From Phlebiopsis flavidoalba (lineage: Eukaryota > Basidiomycota > Agaricomycetes > Polyporales > Phanerochaetaceae), in NCBI GenBank assembly GCA_035772785.1, contig JAOCPU010000023.1, positions 248,001-312,000 on the forward strand: a DNA stretch of 64,000 nt. The letters are read 5' to 3'. This document shows, one piece after another, positions 1 to 11,749 of the stretch; the first letter of the stretch is position 1, and each line of letters opens with the position of its first letter. Position numbers and translations under genes: made by a program. The notes under the pieces were generated by a model. It did no database searches and was not told the DNA's origin. It saw only the letters and a program-made list of their open reading frames with translations.

Positions 1-1250
1 TCCGACACTCCGCCATTCTCAAGACTTCTCATCCAGTCCCTTCGCTATGCTCCCATCCCCCGACACACCATTTCCGCCAGCCTACAACGCCACAAAATCG
101 TCCGGAACCGACTGATATTCCTCTCGCAAGGCTCTGCATCACTACGGCTGCGTGTCCAAAACCGAAACCAGATATTCGGGCTGGGGCGTTTTTACGCTCG
201 CTCGTGCTCTGCTACTCAGTCGTGAATCATGGCGAACTAGTACTATGATGATTCCACGCTTTTTTTCGAAGTGTGTCGCGTGCGCACACAATAAGATTTT
301 GATGGAACGTACACGACCCATGGCGACGAGACGCAATCGCGTGCGTGCTAGAGAGAGCTTGATGCCGGAGAAAACACAACAGATGGATGCGTCCGGGATT
401 CTAGATATTGTGAAGTGAGCTTCAAACCTAGTATGATGAATGTTTCCCACTCGACATTATTCTATCCCTGTTTATTCTATCCTGCCCCACACAATATAGT
501 CTATGAGATCTACAACATCGTGAACAAGAACCAAGGATACTGGCTCGCTTGCATGCTCATCCAGGAGCTGCTCGTTTCGCTTGATCTTATTCGAAGTCTC
601 TTGTTTGCCTCCATTCTGCCTTCATGCTTTGTGGAGGGGATAGTTCTTCAGCGCATCACGAGCCAGTGATTGCTACGTAGGAGAGTAAATGAGTGATAGG
701 GACAAGTACGTACTATAGTCGTACTGATATCCCATCACCATAGTCCATACTTTGGTTCCGGGCCGCAGGCGGGACGACCGTCGAAAGGTTCGTACAATGC
801 TGACACAAAGGTGGTACTGAGAGGATCGGTTCCTTCCCTATTGCCGGGAGTCCTTACCAAGTTCCACCCACCGCGTCCGTTGAGTAGCAGAATTCGCACT
901 CCGACGTCGCCGCCATCATCCCGCCGGAAGGCGCGATCGGCAAACCACGTGCCTCACGAGCGCAACGACTCGACGGCTACGACTCGCGAGCTTCAAGTTC
1001 CTGCACCGTGCCACGCACGGCGCATAGCAAAGTGTCATGAGCATGGCCCAAGACACGAGACAGGCCGTATAAGCACCGTATGTACTTTGTGATACTATCA
1101 CTCCATACCTGGCTCATACTCAACATATCATCATTAGCTGTTCCCATCTGCAGTACGACAGAGTCGGCGGACACCAAACGGCTACCCCTTCCCGCCCCTA
1201 GATATGGGCTAAACTGCAGCGCAGTACGCTCAGATGGTATAAGTTCGGCT
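1..1250. other. Left edge and upstream region of the first 7-TM copy; no gene recognised
   Basis: No family is recognisable on either strand. A frame is open from base 2 to about 236 but has no motif and could be the end of a gene cut by the window edge. Around 890-960 the sequence resembles 2940-2985 (both carry a 'GCACTCCGACG' core followed by a CGCC/CATC stretch). This suggests that the sequence upstream of 7-TM copies A and B was duplicated together with the genes. Confidence 0.4.
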
Positions 1251-1282
1251 TTTCTAGGCACCTCACTATCCTCTACAAACCT

Positions 1283-2500
1283 GTGGAATTGTCGTCGAAC
1301 ACCGACTCCTCCGTCGCCGAAGCCAAACTCGTCCCTCTCTTTTCCTGGGCTCCATTACATATGATGTCTACCTCGTATCCACGGGAATGTGCGCACGCGT
1401 CCTCTCTTTGGCGAGGAAAAGGAAAGCGGAAGAGATATAGGCTCATCGCGACGGCTCTCGCGCTGTTCGTTCTGGCGACGATTGACATTGTCCTCAATTT
1501 CCACGGCATATTGGAAGCGCTTGTTCTCCAAGGTAGCGGCGCTGAAATGGAACTCGAGACTTTGTCTTGCATGGACGTGTGGGAGGTGCGTGAGATGTCC
1601 AGTTGCTGGTTCACCCCACTAATTGTGGTTCCTCCATAGATGATAAAAATCCAGATCATGGTCCTACTAGGAGACGGCATGCTAGTGCGCCCCCATTCGA
1701 CGGTTTTACATTAACTCCTCGCTAAGAGACTACCAGATATACCGCTGTTACATCGCCTTCTCCCGCAAAGTCCTCACTATCCTCCTCCCAGGCATACTCT
1801 GGCTTGTCTCCTTCGCATGCACGACCCTCATCGTCTACCTCACCGCGACCAGCACTGCATCGTCACCTCTGTGCAGCTCTCACCACGCCATCAAGGACGC
1901 CATCACCGCTTTCCTCGCCGTCACATTTGCTACAAACTTTCCTCACCCACCGGTGCGCCCACTCCTCATCCGTATTGAATTTAAGCTGACAAGAATGACA
2001 GGTCTGATCGTGTGGCGGATCCACACCGTAAGCAACACCACCTCCAGGCTACTCGCACTTCCGCGTAGCTGTAGCTTCGCGCCTCGCACACGCAAGGCGC
2101 ATCATCGTCGAATCTGGGCTGCTCTACACACTATTTGTGTTAATCTCCCTCATCACCGAGGGTATGCAAAGTTCCGCAGCGCTTCCCGCTTCCCAGATAG
2201 TGCGTTCTCCCCCACATCCTGTCGACGGTAGGGCTAATAAGGGCCGTAGGTGCCCGGCATCATAGGAATTTCCTTTAACCTCATTATTATCAGGGTGGAC
2301 AGGGGCGTCGCACTTGCGGGGACATATGATGCGCCGACGGGTGTAGCGGACGCTCCGCCCACGGTATTGCAGATCAATACTGCTGCTACCACAAGCCAAA
2401 CTTCCGGGATGGTTCTGTACCACCGAGTGTGCGGCTCGAGCTGTGCTGATCGCAAAGCCGGCGACTTCGGGCAACACATCAGGGTAAGTACTCGGTTCAA
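1283..2500 (+). CDS. 7-TM family, copy A (frameshifted)
   Basis: First of ten related copies of a multi-pass membrane protein family. Visible in order: N-terminal 'AEAKLV', a broken TM1, TM2 with 'LIATALALFVLATIDIVLNF' (1441-1500), a short exon with 'LLGDGML' (1660-1680), 'IYRCYIAFSRK' opening TM4 (1739 on), 'GLIVWRIHTVS' after TM5 (2002-2035), 'RIIVESGLLYTLFVLISLIT' for TM6 (2100-2158), TM7 'IIGISFNLIIIRV' (2259-2297) and a tail with 'GTYDAPTG'. Exon joins fall where they do in the other copies. At the expected start the codon is GTG (1283), so the ATG may be mutated or lie upstream. TM1 is out of frame with its neighbours. Function unknown; the seven helices suggest a sensor or transporter, but no signature proves either. 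Confidence 0.75.
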
Positions 2501-3257
2501 GCTCATGATCAGTGAATTTACTACGCTACAATTTGCGCCAGTCCGTTGCGCTTGAGGACCCTTCCCAAGCTGCTAGTGCCCGCCACCTGTCGGACCGATC
2601 AATGTTATATTCCACACGGAGCCTCGGATCGTCATTTGTCCACCGTTGTAACAAGTCACTGACCCCTGCCGTCGTGCTTCCAAGCAAACAGCGTGGAAAG
2701 TATGGTAGTGCTCAGGCAAGCAATACTGATAATAGTTGGAGTGCATGAAAAGCTGAATGTACTTGTTTGCCCATGCACATACTAGAGCTGTCTGTCTTAC
2801 TTATTTGCCGTGGTGCTGTTTAGGGATTCTTGACTCCAATGAGCCACGATGGGGTAGCGTGTACAGGACGCATTGTACAGAGCCTTCGCGGGGGTCTACA
2901 CAATACCTTCCGATTGCTCCGGCCGTCAATGCGGCTCGGCACTCCGACGCCATCGCCATCGAACTACGCGCTTCACGAGCAAAACGGTGGTTATGAGCCC
3001 ACCACGTACACGGTACAACCAATGCCGTAAGCTCGTCCCCAAAAGGAGTCTAGGCCGCAACTTTGTTGCGATATTTTCATTGGATCGCCGCTGATGCTCG
3101 ACTCGTTATTGCGGTTTGTTCCTATCTACATTCCTACGCCCGACACAGCCGCCACATCTTTCCGCTCTCCGACATTAGCTTAACTGGGCTACAGCGCCCA
3201 CCAGTGCGTATAAGGCTTGACGTGTCCTCTGTCTCATGGTCCTGACGACCCATAGGC

Positions 3258-4500
3258 ATGCCGTCGAACCTCAATTCCTCCATCGCAGCAGCCAAGCTCG
3301 TCTCGCTTTTTCTGGGCTCCATACTTTACGGGGTCTACCTTGTCTCCGCCGGGATGTGCGTAAGCGTCTTACTTAAGGGAGGCAAGGAAAAGCGCAAGAA
3401 GTATGGGCTTATTGCTACGGCTCTCGCAATGTTCATCATTGTCACGATCGACATCAGCCTCAGCTTCTACGACGTCCTGAAAAGCAGTGGTGTTCCAAGA
3501 TAGACTGGGTAGGAGTCCCGAAGAAGAGCTTGCAGCGTCTTCTCCTTGTATTAATATGTGGAAGGTACGTGTGGCTTCGAATACGAATTCACATTCTGAG
3601 GTAATCCAAGTTATTGAACAGACATTGAATATTCAAACTATGGCTCTGTTAGGAGACGGAATGCTAGTGAGCGCACATTCAATTCGTTAACACTGTCTCT
3701 CAAAGAAGCCCACCATCAGATATACCGCTGGCTGGATCGTCTTCTCCCACAGGCCCACTGCCATTATCCTCCCAAGCGCATTGTTGCTCGCATCCGCCGC
3801 CTGCACCATCCTCCTCTTCCACCCTGTCGCGACCCTCGGCAAGCGGCGACTCCATCAACACCTCCACGCGGCTCCACTACACTATTACCGCTTTCCTGGC
3901 CATTACCTTTGTTACAAACCTCTTCACAACTGGTGCGTCCTTCGAGTTTCATTTTTCCCTTCTTTACCCTTCTTCTACTTACACACAGGGTGCGCAATTG
4001 GCAGGTCTGATCGTCTGGCGCATCCAACACAGTGAGCAAGCATACATCCACGCTGCTTGCGCTCACCGCGCAGCAATCAATCGCGTCTCGTGCACGCGTC
4101 GCGCATCGTTGTCGAATCCGGGCTACTCTACACGCTATTCGTACTGCTGTATCTCATCACAGAGGGGACGAAAAGCGCCGCAGCGTTCCCCGTCTCTCGC
4201 AGATGGTACGCCCTCCCTGTTTGATCCCGTGGACGGCAGAGCTTATAGGGGCAAGTAGATGCTCGTCATAATCGGCGTCGCCTTCATCTCATTATTGTAG
4301 CGTGGATCAGAAGCGTCGCGCGGAGCTGGACGTATGATCGTGCGCCAACGGCTGGACCTGCTGGCGCGTCGTTGCATGCTGTGCTGCAATTTGAGGTCAC
4401 GGCTACTAGCCAGGCTTCCGAGGATGGTCATGCCGTAGCGAGTCCTCAGCCTACGCCGGAGATCTCGGAGAAGGCATCGGGGGATTCTTGCGAGTGTTGA
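3258..4500 (+). CDS. 7-TM family, copy B
   Basis: Best preserved N-terminal half of the family. ATG at 3258 begins 'MPSNLNSSIAAAKLVSLFLG'; TM1 continues 'SILYGVYLVSAGMCVSVLL' and is followed by a lysine-rich loop and TM2 'LIATALAMFIIVTIDISLSF'. Short exons around 3600-3670 carry 'LNIQTMALLGDGML'. TM4 to TM5 run from about 3719 to 3930, then 'GLIVWRIQHSEQ' (4003 on), TM6 'RIVVESGLLYTLFVLLYLIT' near 4105-4165, and TM7 from 4260. The last exon has a 'TYD' motif, then a Ser/Glu-rich cytosolic-looking tail ending 'SGDSCEC' at a TGA (4498-4500). Several frame changes occur between exons. It lies 0.8 kb after copy A in the same orientation, as expected for tandem duplication. Confidence 0.8.
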
Positions 4501-5200
4501 GCCTGAGGACATGAAGAAGACGAGGGTTTTGTTGCTATGTGTGAAGCTCTGGGCTGTGCTAGGGCCGGAGATCTTGGGGAGCTTCATGATCTTTGCGGGC
4601 CCAAATTACTGAGGGATTCTAGTCCTTACTGCTGTGTGTACGGCCATAGGTCTTTTGAGGCTGGCGATCCTTGGGAAGGCACGTCAGTCGGATTCTTGCG
4701 GGTGCTGAAGCTAATTCTGAGAGGTTTCTTAATTCATGTATAACAGGTCACATGTGATTGCATCTGTCATACAAGCTACGTATTCTGTTTACTATACAGC
4801 CACCTAAGGCTGCAGATCATCAATGAACATGGGCATTTGTTCGTTGTGCAGGATGAGCCGCATTGGGATGGCACTTGCAAGAGCCCGAACATCAAAACTT
4901 GCCTAATCAGGACGCTGGTGCGGAAGGCGCCCGTCGTGTTTCCTTCTTGTCCCTCGACGACCACTTGTCAGGTAGTCAGCGCTGCTGCTACGCAGCACGC
5001 CGGTGCGATTCCCCCCATTTCATGTTCACTTCCACGCGCCAGGGCGGGACCCCTGGCACACCCAGCATCCTCGCGTATAACCCTACGAACTCGGGGACCC
5101 AGGTATGCTCGTCTGCATTAATTATGCCGTGAAACACAAATCTAGGCAGCGAGATACATTATGCAGTCTCTGGTGTGTGAATGTTCATGTTGTTTACTTT
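4501..5200. other. Intergenic; partial repeat of the copy B tail
   Basis: About 48 bases at 4664-4712 are a diverged direct copy of the end of copy B (4455-4503). Both read roughly GATCT(C/T)GG.AAGGCA....GGATTCTTGCG.GTG.TGA. The duplication distance is about 208 bp. Nothing else is recognised. Confidence 0.45.
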
Positions 5201-5203
5201 CAT

Positions 5204-5830
5204 CTACAGGTGAACATCTTTCGTTGATCCTGCTTGTCGCCAACGCGAACGACGTTCACGCTGTGTGCGGACCATGGACAACAAGGAGTAGGGCAGTATA
5301 ATTCTCAACCTCCCGTCGTTGCTGTGCATGTCGCAAGGCTGGAAGGTGCAGGACATGCAGGGGAATGCGCAAAAACGAGCTCGCCCTTGGTAGCGAGACA
5401 AGCTGTCCGCAAATGAGTACGCGCGCGGCGCCCTTGGTGAGCTTGTAGCTCTTGCGCGGCGTGTCCCCTCAGTGGCCGGGCTTGCCGTCCTTGTTGTATC
5501 GGTCCCAGACAAAATCCTCACGGGTGGTCCGGCGAGAACCATGGTGCAAGATTGGGGACAATGCCTTGCATTGGGCTGCAAATATATCAGCACAAGGGCC
5601 GCCATGGAGCGAGAGGTGGCTTTTGGGCGCTGGGGCATGTTGCCAAGCGTCTCATTCATCGCGGTGTACACCTGCATGAACTCCTCTTTGTTGGTGCGCA
5701 GCGTCGCAAGCGCGGCGGCGAGGGCCTGTGAGAGCAGTGAGAGATTGAATGCATCAATGAGGGCGCACTCGCGGTGAGTAGGGCTGTTGGGAGGCCTGGA
5801 GATAGTTGGACAAAGGAAGTTCACAACCAT
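5204..5830 (-). CDS. Unrecognised coding trace (208-codon open frame)
   Basis: ATG at 5830 opens 208 codons. The first 70 residues look like real protein: helical, with 'LRTNKEEFMQVYTAMNETLG' and 'NMPQRPK'. After that the plausible coding signal moves to another frame ('TTREDFVWDRYNKDGKPGH', then 'AARVLICGQLV'), so the gene appears frameshifted like its neighbours. More coding-like sequence on the same strand may extend upstream to about 6250. I do not recognise the family. It lies between 7-TM copies B and C. Confidence 0.4.
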   Translation of the reverse strand: MVVNFLCPTISRPPNSPTHRECALIDAFNLSLLSQALAAALATLRTNKEEFMQVYTAMNETLGNMPQRPKATSRSMAALVLIYLQPNARHCPQSCTMVLAGPPVRILSGTDTTRTASPATEGTRRARATSSPRAPRAYSFADSLSRYQGRARFCAFPCMSCTFQPCDMHSNDGRLRIILPYSLLSMVRTQRERRSRWRQAGSTKDVHL

Positions 5831-6960
5831 GTATCATTGACCGCTATCGCTGATAACGCGCGACGTTACGTTGGAGGAGAGATGTTGACAGCTGGCCAAG
5901 GCGGTTGTCAATGGGCAGGCCCGCCCCGTGTGCTGGATTATGAGCTCGCTGCTCGAGGTGATAGTTTGTCTTGTTTAGCTTGTTAAAGAGAAACATGTTC
6001 AACTATATGGCCATGGATCAGCAAAGCCAAATTTGCCGACACATATACGCGCACCTGGGAAAGCTGGGATCCCTCAAGCTTGTACCTCTTCATGATGTTG
6101 AACCGGGACATTGGTGGTCGCAGCAGCGGCTACCACTCCTCTGGTTCGTGACGAGGGCCATCTTGAATCTAACCTCGGTGTTGAACACATGCTGGTCTGA
6201 GATGACCGCTTGCCGTGCACACCGACGAAATGACGGTCAGGAGAAGTAGACGCTGAGTGAAGCGTCTAACGTGGGAAAGCGGAAGTATACAACTTATTTC
6301 GCTGAGCGCCCGCCAACATTGGTTTAAAAGCAACGATCCCCAAGGGGAATCGCAATGTCCCATTTGTCTGTGGCGACCTGCTTCTCATTTACATTGATGC
6401 CGCAGGTAGCGCACACTCACAAGTAGAATCTGACTTCTCTGATATTCGAACGTGTTGACAGAATTGTTCTGCACACGACGTCTCCAATCCGTGAAAATTT
6501 TCCGAGTACGCTGTGGGCTTCCATGACCCTCAGGTCTCAGCTTCCGCGATTCGCGGCATTTTGTGCATTTTCCAGCGACACTTCACCTGAGACTGAAATT
6601 GATAAGTTATCCGCTCGATATTCATCGTACAAGGTCAGAGGTCTCGGCAAGGTAAGTACATCGACATGTCATTCAAGCCAGTTCCCTAGCTAACGATCCC
6701 ATTCACATGATCGACAGATTTACGATTCTTCCTCGTATAAGAAAGCTTAATCCATCGGCAATTCCTTCGCATGAGCTGGGTCGTGTGCCCTCAATTCGCA
6801 AGATATCATCATACTCCCCATTCTTCCTCATCTATAGCATCACAGAAGCGTGTTCCTACCGAGTTCCCAATAGCAAATATGGACTTGGACGCTAATACGC
6901 CGAGGCCTGTCGTCTGTGGCTGCGCTGCGATTCAGACTGACGAGTATAAAGGCGGATTAG
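5831..6960. other. Intergenic before 7-TM copy C
   Basis: Possible 5' exons of the - strand gene at 5204-5830 lie in 5980-6250, but no motif confirms them. 6250-6960 shows nothing beyond short chance frames. Confidence 0.3.
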
Positions 6961-6969
6961 ATACTACAC

Positions 6970-8242
6970 ATGGCCTCGACAAACTGCGCAAATGGCACCA
7001 AAACCAAGTTCATCCCGTCGCAGAGTCCAAAATTATCTCACTTTTTTTAGGTTGACCATCCTGTATGGCGTCTACCTCGTCTCTTCGGAATGTGTGCGCG
7101 CGTCCTGCTCGGTGGAGGCAAGCAAAAACAAAAGAGGATCGGCTTCATCGTGACGACCGCGTCGCTGTTCTTGCTGGCGACGATCGACATCGTGTTGAAC
7201 CTTCGTCCCCCCCCCCCAATCTGGATGCGTTTATTTTTCAAGCCGGCCGGGGAGAGCGCTGAGCGGAGGTGTTTGAGGAGGGCTTCTCGTGGGTGTATGT
7301 GTGGGAGGTAGGCAGTACTCATCAACTTGAGAGAATTATCAGAGAGTTACAATTTTTTGCCAGACGGCAAACATCCAACTCATGGCGCTCATTGGAGACG
7401 GCATGCTAGTAAGTTTGCATTTCTCTGGAATGTTTCGCACTAACATTGCTAGATCTACCGCTGTTGGATTGTTTTCTCACGAAGACCGGTCGTCGTCATC
7501 ATCCCCATCGTCCTCTGGTTCGCCGGCGCCGCCACGGCGATTCTCGTCGTCTACCTGACCGCCAAAACTGCGCAGAGCCAATGCGATCCTCGTCTCCGCA
7601 CAGCTCTCACATGCCATTACAGCCTTCTGCGCCGTCACATTCGTGGAGAACGCTCTCACCACCGGCACGTCTCTCCCTGTTCAGTTTTGTGACGCTTGCC
7701 ACGGCCGCTGAACTGACATGCGAGACCAACCAGGGCTGATCGTCTGGCGGATCCACGCCGTGCGGGCACACACCTCCCATGTGCTTTCTCTACCACTCCG
7801 TAGCCAGTCCCGGCTCGCGCATGCGACTCGCATCGTCATTGAATCCGGCCTGCTCTACACCGTCTTTGTCCTCATCTCACTGATCACCGAGGGTATGAAG
7901 AGCGCTGCCGCGTTTCCCCGTCTCCGAAATGGTGCGCTCTCTTTCCTTTTCATCTTTTGATTACTGCTCATAATGGTGGAAGATGCTTTGTCATCATCGG
8001 CATCGCGTTCAACCTGATCATTATACGCGTAGACAGGGGGCGTCGCGGTGGACGGAACGTATGACGAGCCGACGGTCCCGGCCGGAGATGCGCCGCCCAC
8101 GGTGTCGTTGCAGTGGAATGTCGCTACCAACACGAGCCAGGACCCTCCCGAGGACGCCTCCGTCATGTCGAGTGTACGTCCCAAGGCCGTGCTCTCAAAC
8201 GCGGCCAGAGTTGGAAAAGTGAACGTGACACACAAAGGATGA
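6970..8242 (+). CDS. 7-TM family, copy C
   Basis: ATG at 6970 (begins 'MASTNCANGTK'), then 'SKIISLFLG' leading into TM1. TM2 'VTTASLFLLATIDIVLNL' (7153-7204) is interrupted by a run of 11 C (7207-7217). 'TANIQLMALIGDGML' (7367-7408), 'IYRCWIVFSRRPVVVIIPIV' (7450-7514), TM4, 'GLIVWRIHAVRAHTS' (7734-7778), 'RIVIESGLLYTVFVLISLIT' (7829-7888) and 'VIIGIAFNLIIIRV' (7990-8030) follow in the usual exons. The tail has 'GTYDEPTV' and 'DAPPTV', as in copy A, and ends at TGA 8240-8242. N-terminal style and tail place A, B and C in one subgroup. Several exon-internal frame changes are present. Confidence 0.82.
7207..7217. repeat. C11 homopolymer in copy C
   Basis: Run of 11 C directly after TM2 of 7-TM copy C, at a point where the reading frame changes. 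Similar G/C tracts occur in copies J, G and H. Confidence 0.9.
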
Positions 8243-9360
8243 GCCGTACGGGCGGCGTGTCCGTCAGGAACACGTATTCAGGTACTGGCTACCAATCATA
8301 TGTATTTATGTTATGGAATCACGGATTTTGAGCACTGTGTGCCAGAGTCTCCAAAGTCGCGGTCCTGAGAGGCGCAGAGGCGAACCTCAAGACATGCCAA
8401 ATTGGGAAGGGGGTGTGGAGGGCGTCTGTTATGTTTTCACCTTGACTTTCTACGACCATGTTTCCCGCGCCGGTTTACTCAAAGCCTCTCTTTGATTGTT
8501 GTACTGACATACACGCTTGGTTATCTACTATTCTGCTTAGAACTCATTGCCCCCGAAACTCGAAAGCGCGTCAACTTCATTGAATATTGAAGTCGCGACG
8601 TCGCGTCGGCGTCATCTCATGCAGCCTTCAAACTAGACAACTGCTGGCTTCTGGATGAAAGGAGGTCAGGACCTTTCTCACGACTTTTCCGTAGAATCGT
8701 ACGCTCGTCGCTTGTCAGATTTGGACTCATCCCTTTACTGTGAGCCATGCACAGTATACTACCAGTACGTACTAAGTCCATTCTATAGGTCCGGGTGTTT
8801 TCCGACAAGGCGTTTCACAATCAACACACCCTTTGAACTTTATCAGATAGTGAAGCAACGTCCTAAAATAGCTGGGGGATGTTGTGGCTTCCCCGGTGTT
8901 AGAAACCAATTTCAGGGTGAGCGAGAGTTGACAACCGCGCGCCCGGATCCTCATGTTCCGGTCATCAAACGCCAGCAACGAACGCGTCAACAAAACAGAG
9001 TCTTTTGCACGGATTCAGTACGTACATTTATCATTCACGTGGCACGTATGCCACATTGCCCGAGCGGCACCATGTATTGACAACATTGGTAGCACAAGCT
9101 CGAGCCGCGAAAAAGCTTTAAAGAGCGGAATGAGCCTTGAGTTCAGTTGAGAACAACACGAGAACACGGGCGGTGGTCTGTATGCTCGGCCTGCCCGCGA
9201 CATTAATGAACCAAGAGAACGTGGATCATTACGTCCTATCGACTGCTATCTCACATCCACACTACCCATGGTGCGTCAGCAATGCTACCGACACGCCACG
9301 GAGACATCCTTGGGGGCAGCTAAAAATGCAGAGACCTCCTGCGTTACTCGCGCATATAGC
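8243..9360. other. Intergenic between copies C and D
   Basis: No gene, RNA or repeat recognised on either strand; the open frames here are short and lack motifs. Confidence 0.3.
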
Positions 9361-9367
9361 CACCCCA

Positions 9368-10534
9368 ATGTCTCGAGACACCAGCCTACCCCTCTCTGAA
9401 GCCATCTTGATCTCGCTCTTCCTCTGCTCCATCGCATATGGTGTCTACATTGTCTCTGCTGGTCTCTGCGCGCGTGTGCTACTCATCTACACCGACTACA
9501 GCAGCTACCGGTTTGAAATATCAGCTTATGGCAGTCACCGCTGTCCTGTTGCTTTTGGACTACCTTAAAACACCATCGTCAACTTTGTTAACGTGCTCAG
9601 AGTGTATGTGCTCTACAAGGTCCCGAAAGCCCCGAGCAACAGCTGGAACGGTTGACTTTTGCGAACGTCATAGAGGTGCGCAAACTCTTCGTATTGTGGA
9701 CAGGCTGTTTGACTGTGTACTCCATTTCCAAAGACAGCCGATCTCAATCTCATGTCCCTCATTGCAGACGGAGTGCTGGTGAGTATTTTAATGGGTCCTA
9801 GCATCCGGAACTCAGATAAGATGTCAGATTTACCGCTGCTACATTATATTCTCGCGGCGAATCAGCATAATCGTCGTTCCCAGCCCTTTTGTGGCTCGCC
9901 GTCGGCGTCTGCGGCACATACGAAATGTGGCTGATCGTGACCACCGGAACGGGAGACATTGCGCACAGCCATCCCGTTTTTTTCGCGCGTCAGTTACGCG
10001 TTCCTCACCATCACACTCGCAACAAATGTTCTCACTACAGGTACGCACGATAACCCTGCGCGTTCGCCGATGACTGACGAACACAATTGTCCAGGCCTGA
10101 TTGTGTGGCACATATACAGAATGGACAGAGAGACTGCAGCACTCGTCGCCCTCCGCCGCACCAGTCGCTCGCGGCTCTCTAGAGCTATCCGAATTATTGT
10201 CGAGTCTGGGTTACTCTACACCACCTTCGTTCTTCTCACGCTCATCACCGAGATGGCGGGCACTAACGCTGCTTATGGCGTAGCACAACGCCACGCTTCA
10301 TTCTCATGTAAGCGAAACCTGATCGTGCTGCCTCGTAGATGCTCGTTGTGATTGGTATTTCATTCAATTTGATAATCATACGTGCTGGGCAAGGGACGGT
10401 AAGCCGGTGGAACCTACGGCATACCGACGCGGAGTCTTGATGCGAACACCGCGATGCCGCGGCTCGCGGAGTCACTCAACATAACCGATTCAGACGACAG
10501 TAAAGAAATCGGCCCGGTCGACTGTGCTCTGTGA
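9368..10534 (+). CDS. 7-TM family, copy D
   Basis: ATG at 9368 gives 'MSRDTSLPLSEAILISLFLC', running into 'SIAYGVYIVSAGLCARVLL'. This N-terminus resembles copies F and I and differs from A-C, so the family has two subgroups. TM2 ('AVTAVLLLLD') is partly scrambled by indels; 'MSLIADGVL' (9752-9778) and 'IYRCYIIFSRRISIIVVP' (9829-9880) follow. Then come 'GLIVWHIYRMDRET' (10096-10135), 'RIIVESGLLYTTFVLLTLIT' (10189-10248), 'LVVIGISFNLIIIRAG' (10343-10388) and a tail with 'GGTYGIPTRS', ending at TGA 10532-10534. Position and orientation fit the tandem array. Confidence 0.8.
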
Positions 10535-10722
10535 GATCTAGAGAGCGGTAACGATACCCGTACGAAACCTGTTTTGTGACCGTCGTATTAAATAACGACA
10601 GTATAGTACAACTCATAACTACGAGTGGATATATGCTTTTTTTAGTCGTCAGTTGTGCAACCCGGTGCATATAACCACAAAAAAAGGCCTGAGCACCGAA
10701 TCCCTGCAATCTTCCTCAAGCT

Positions 10723-11700
10723 TCAGCCAGTTATACGTGCGAAGAATGCCCAGATCTTGTCCAGATCGGCTTGGTAGCGGACAGGGTCCTTTTTCGCCTC
10801 GGCGATAGCGCGTGCGAGCTTGGTCTTCTGAAGATCTTCATACCGCTTTCGAGGGATTTCTGGAACTGTGTAAGTGTCTGTGTATATGGATGCGAGAGCA
10901 CCGGTTGGTTGTATGCTCGGGGGCGGCGGTGTGGTCGCGGACGTCGACGCAGAGTTTGAGGAGCTGGCGGCGGCGTGGGGCGGCGAGGGCACGTCGAAGG
11001 ACAGCGGGCACACGCAAGGCGCCGGTTTCGTACCATCGTCTGCATTACTGCGTATAGGATTTCCGAACACGTCCATAGGAGGACCATCCGTATATACGAG
11101 GAATCTGGGTGCGTCCACGGGGAACCCCAGCATATCCACCTCCGCTGTGGCTCCCACCGCAGGAGGCGCAAACGCGCTGGATGGAATCGCAAACACATGT
11201 GTCGGAAACAGGTGCAGACGCAGAGATGGGCGGCATTACTTGCATGGGTCGCATGGCTGAAGCGTATAATGATAGAATCGAAGGAGGGACGATTGCGAGA
11301 TGCATGTCCACGGTGCGGACACTAAACAAGCTGTCGCGTAGGGCATTATAATGAGGCTTGTTCACTGGGATCCAGCAAAAACCCTTCTTGATCGTAGAAT
11401 GCATAGGGCACGTCTATGTCTTCGTAGGGAAAGAAGTGCTGTACAATTTGCAATCGCCCGGGCGACATGTGAGGGGGCGGGATGAACCTGGAATGCGCTC
11501 GTCGCAAGTCGAGGGGGATAATCACTTGGCAGCCGCGGCGGCAGCAGATAGAACTCTGGAGAGCATTTGGGGAAGAAGTATGAGCAAGGTCAAGAAGCTG
11601 AGTGCGATCGCCTGTGTACCTGGCTCGATTGCCCATGGATAGGGCCACGCTCTCGCTGTGGGCTTCCCGGGGCCAAACTTCGCTCGAGGTAGAATCCGCA
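10723..11700 (-). CDS. Unrecognised fungal protein, C-terminal part clear (frameshifted)
   Basis: The last frame is open for 157 codons and ends at TGA (10723-10725). It shows 'TAEVDMLGFPVDAPRFLVYT', 'GPPMDVFGNPI', a Ser/Thr/Pro-rich linker, then a charged helix 'RKRYEDLQKTKLARAIAEAK'. Upstream on the same strand, other frames continue coherently: 'SVRTVDMHLAIVPPSILSLY' near 11270-11330 and 'QIVQHFFPYEDIDVPYAFYD' near 11380-11450. The gene is therefore longer than any one frame and broken by small indels or introns. I cannot name the family, and the 5' end is not located. It separates 7-TM copy D from the tRNA-Lys. Confidence 0.5.
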
Positions 11701-11749
11701 CATGATTGGATTTTTGAGTGCCCTCCCCTGAGAGGTAGGGGGATGTGAG

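Noticed and set aside
2..236. Partial gene cut by the left edge
   Set aside because: One frame is open for 78 codons but has no motif and no splice or homology support.
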